From positions 310,001 to 374,000 of the forward strand of contig NZ_JAQZAJ010000005.1 in the NCBI RefSeq assembly GCF_028737195.1: 64,000 bases of DNA, in the 5' to 3' direction. The translations under genes and the position numbers were made by a program. This document shows, in pieces, positions 62,794 through 64,000 of the stretch. The stretch is from Pseudovibrio exalbescens. Lineage in GTDB: Bacteria; Pseudomonadota; Alphaproteobacteria; Rhizobiales; Stappiaceae. The notes beneath the pieces are model-generated. The model saw only the letters and a program-made list of their open reading frames with translations. It was not told the DNA's origin and did no database searches. Numbering within the stretch: position 1 is the stretch's first letter; every line of letters starts with the position of its first letter.

Positions 62794-63180
62794 ATGACCT
62801 TTCCAGAAGCCATTCGCACCTGCCTTAGCAAATACACCGAGTTTCAGGGCCGTGCCGCACGGCCCGAATTTTGGTGGTGGACGCTGTTTGCGATCATCAC
62901 TCTTTCTGTCGCACAGCTGGTGGACATGATTGTTGTAGCTCCGCTGCTGGGCCTACCCGATCCGGGCACCATGGAACTTCAGCCCATCTCGGCTTTGACG
63001 GGTTTGTTCTTGCTGATCCCGGGCCTTGCTGTTTCCGTGCGCCGCCTGCATGACACAGACCGCTCAGGTTGGTGGTTGCTCCTTCATCTGATTCCCATCA
63101 TTGGCCTTCTGGTGCTGCTTTACTTTTACATCCAGCCGGGCACCGGGGGACCCAACCAATACTCAACCGCCGGGTCGTGA
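62794..63180 (+). CDS. DUF805 membrane protein
   Basis: 128 residues with three or four membrane helices and DUF805 signatures: 'TFPEAIRTCLSKYTEFQGRAARPEFWWW' at the start and 'RRLHDTDRSGWWLLLHLIPIIGLLVLLYF' toward the end, finishing 'GPNQYSTAGS'. Function of the family is unknown. ATG 62794 gives the family start; ATG 62782 would add four residues. It stands alone between feoABC and cydA. Confidence 0.9.
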   Translation: MTFPEAIRTCLSKYTEFQGRAARPEFWWWTLFAIITLSVAQLVDMIVVAPLLGLPDPGTMELQPISALTGLFLLIPGLAVSVRRLHDTDRSGWWLLLHLIPIIGLLVLLYFYIQPGTGGPNQYSTAGS

Positions 63181-63270
63181 GCATTTTTGCCTGCACTAAA
63201 AAGGATTTCCTAACCTGATTGAAGGAAACTCTGCCCCACAAACTACCGCAGCGGACTCAAAACCTTGACT

Positions 63271-63288
63271 TGTGGGGCCGCTCCCACA
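63271..63288. promoter_or_regulatory. Inverted repeat in the cydA promoter region
   Basis: TGTGGG-GCCGCT-CCCACA, perfect 6-bp arms, directly after a TTGACT (63265-63270) that could be a -35 box, 43 bases before the cydA start. Confidence 0.35.
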
Positions 63289-63330
63289 CCCTAGTCTAGA
63301 GACCAAGACGCAAACAGCATCAGGTGCTCC

Positions 63331-64000
63331 ATGGACTTCTCCGCAGTAGACCTTGCGCGTTTCCAGTTCGCGTTCACAGTGTCGTTTCACATCATATTTC
63401 CAGCCTTCTCGATTGGATTGGCCAGCTATCTGGCGGTGCTTGAAGGCATGTGGCTGTGGACCAAGCGGGAGGTTTACCTTCAGCTTTTCAAGTACTGGCT
63501 AACAATCTTCGCAATCGCCTTTGGCATGGGAGTGGTGTCTGGCGTCGTTATGACCTACCAGTTTGGAACCAACTGGGCCGAGTTCTCTGACAAGACAGGA
63601 CCCGTGCTTGGTCCGGTAATCGGTTATGAAGTGCTGACCGCGTTCTTTTTGGAGGCCGGTTTTTTGGGCATCATGCTGTTTGGCATGAACCGCGTAGGCA
63701 AGCACTTGCACTTTGCGGCAACGCTGATCGTTGCTTTTGGCACTGCGCTTTCCGGTTTCTGGATCCTTTCGGTGAACAGCTGGATGCAAACGCCTGCTGG
63801 GTTCAGCATCAATGAGGCGGGCCAGTTTATCCCTGAGGACTGGTGGGAGATCATCTTCAACCCCTCCTTCCCCTACCGCTTTGTTCACATGATGCTTGCG
63901 GCTTATCTGACCACCGCATTCGTCGTGGCCGCAGTTGGGGCCTACCACTTGCTGAAAGACAAAACGAACCAAGCGGCGCGAACCATGTTCTCCATGGCGC
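63331..64000 (+). CDS. cydA: Cytochrome bd-type ubiquinol oxidase subunit I (3' truncated by window)
   Basis: The frame from ATG 63331 is open to the window end (223 codons) and gives a CydA N-terminus: 'DLARFQFAFTVSFHIIFPAFSIG' with H20 (haem b595 ligand, E. coli H19), E100 and E108 in 'GYEVLTAFFLEAGFLG' (E. coli E99 and E107), and a WMQTPAG-like 'SWMQTPAGF'. Subunit I oxidises quinol and reduces O2 with high affinity in the inner membrane. The region that would tell the cyanide-insensitive (Cio) from the long Q-loop type lies beyond the window. AGG stands upstream. Confidence 0.95.
   Translation, partial: MDFSAVDLARFQFAFTVSFHIIFPAFSIGLASYLAVLEGMWLWTKREVYLQLFKYWLTIFAIAFGMGVVSGVVMTYQFGTNWAEFSDKTGPVLGPVIGYEVLTAFFLEAGFLGIMLFGMNRVGKHLHFAATLIVAFGTALSGFWILSVNSWMQTPAGFSINEAGQFIPEDWWEIIFNPSFPYRFVHMMLAAYLTTAFVVAAVGAYHLLKDKTNQAARTMFSMA

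Overview
The window is an ordinary-looking chromosomal stretch of an alphaproteobacterium. The evidence is the HisZ-dependent histidine genes, the GlcDEF set, group III truncated haemoglobin, DUF1127, CheZ with a DDIDALFA tail, a CIRCE-controlled groESL and several alphaproteobacterial families of unknown function. Moderate GC and the gene mix suggest a marine Stappiaceae/Rhodobacteraceae-type bacterium (Pseudovibrio or Roseibium/Labrenzia-like). The genus is a guess from gene content and is not proven. No rRNA, tRNA, insertion sequence, prophage or CRISPR array was found. Coding density is high and intergenic spaces are short.

Layout: 1-12 kb holds the end of an M16 peptidase pair, a membrane-anchored degenerate EAL protein, a ToxR-like membrane TPR regulator, a LuxO/NtrC-type orphan response regulator, a small secreted protein, groESL with a triplicated terminator block, and an unclassified 336-residue protein. 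12-17.6 kb holds msrA, a LysR regulator divergent from a CurA-like reductase, then a Crp-like regulator, a truncated haemoglobin and a thioesterase. 17.9-21.4 kb is a three-gene membrane glycosylation cluster: a degenerate ChbG/YdjC protein, an ArnT/PMT-type transferase and a polyprenyl-phosphate GT2-GtrA fusion. 21.7-25.3 kb is hisS-hisZ-hisG. 25.4-28.7 kb holds tag, cheZ, an L,D-transpeptidase and a DUF1796 protein. 28.7-33.9 kb is glcDEF with a divergent LysR gene.

34-44.6 kb is mixed metabolism and transport: a cytochrome c, a LutA-like protein, class II aldolase, an amino-acid ABC importer lacking its ATPase, a Na/Pi-family transporter, a CxxC protein, an EamA exporter, and two paralogous LysR regulators flanking a DUF1127 gene. 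44.6-48.9 kb holds a class III adenylate cyclase, rsmE and xseA. 49-52.1 kb is a DctPQM TRAP operon. 52.4-59.6 kb holds an FNR-box universal stress gene, an acyl-CoA synthetase-acetyltransferase fusion, a TPP enzyme and an APH-P-loop kinase fusion. 59.7-64 kb holds feoABC under two abutting palindromes that look like a Fur operator, a DUF805 membrane protein and the start of cydA.

Themes that link genes: low oxygen and respiration (FNR box, usp, truncated haemoglobin, cytochrome c, cydA), cAMP signalling (adenylate cyclase plus a Crp-like protein that keeps cAMP-pocket and TGTGA-reading residues and has a matching site upstream), and envelope work (glycolipid cluster, L,D-transpeptidase, M16 proteins). 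The most unusual structure is the exact 126-bp tandem amplification of the groEL tail and terminator. The least explained genes are those at 3535, 7148, 11145, 15460, 17878, 39876 and 44025. I did not find a clear-cut new multi-gene system. The best candidate is the glycolipid cluster with a metal-site-less deacetylase homologue.
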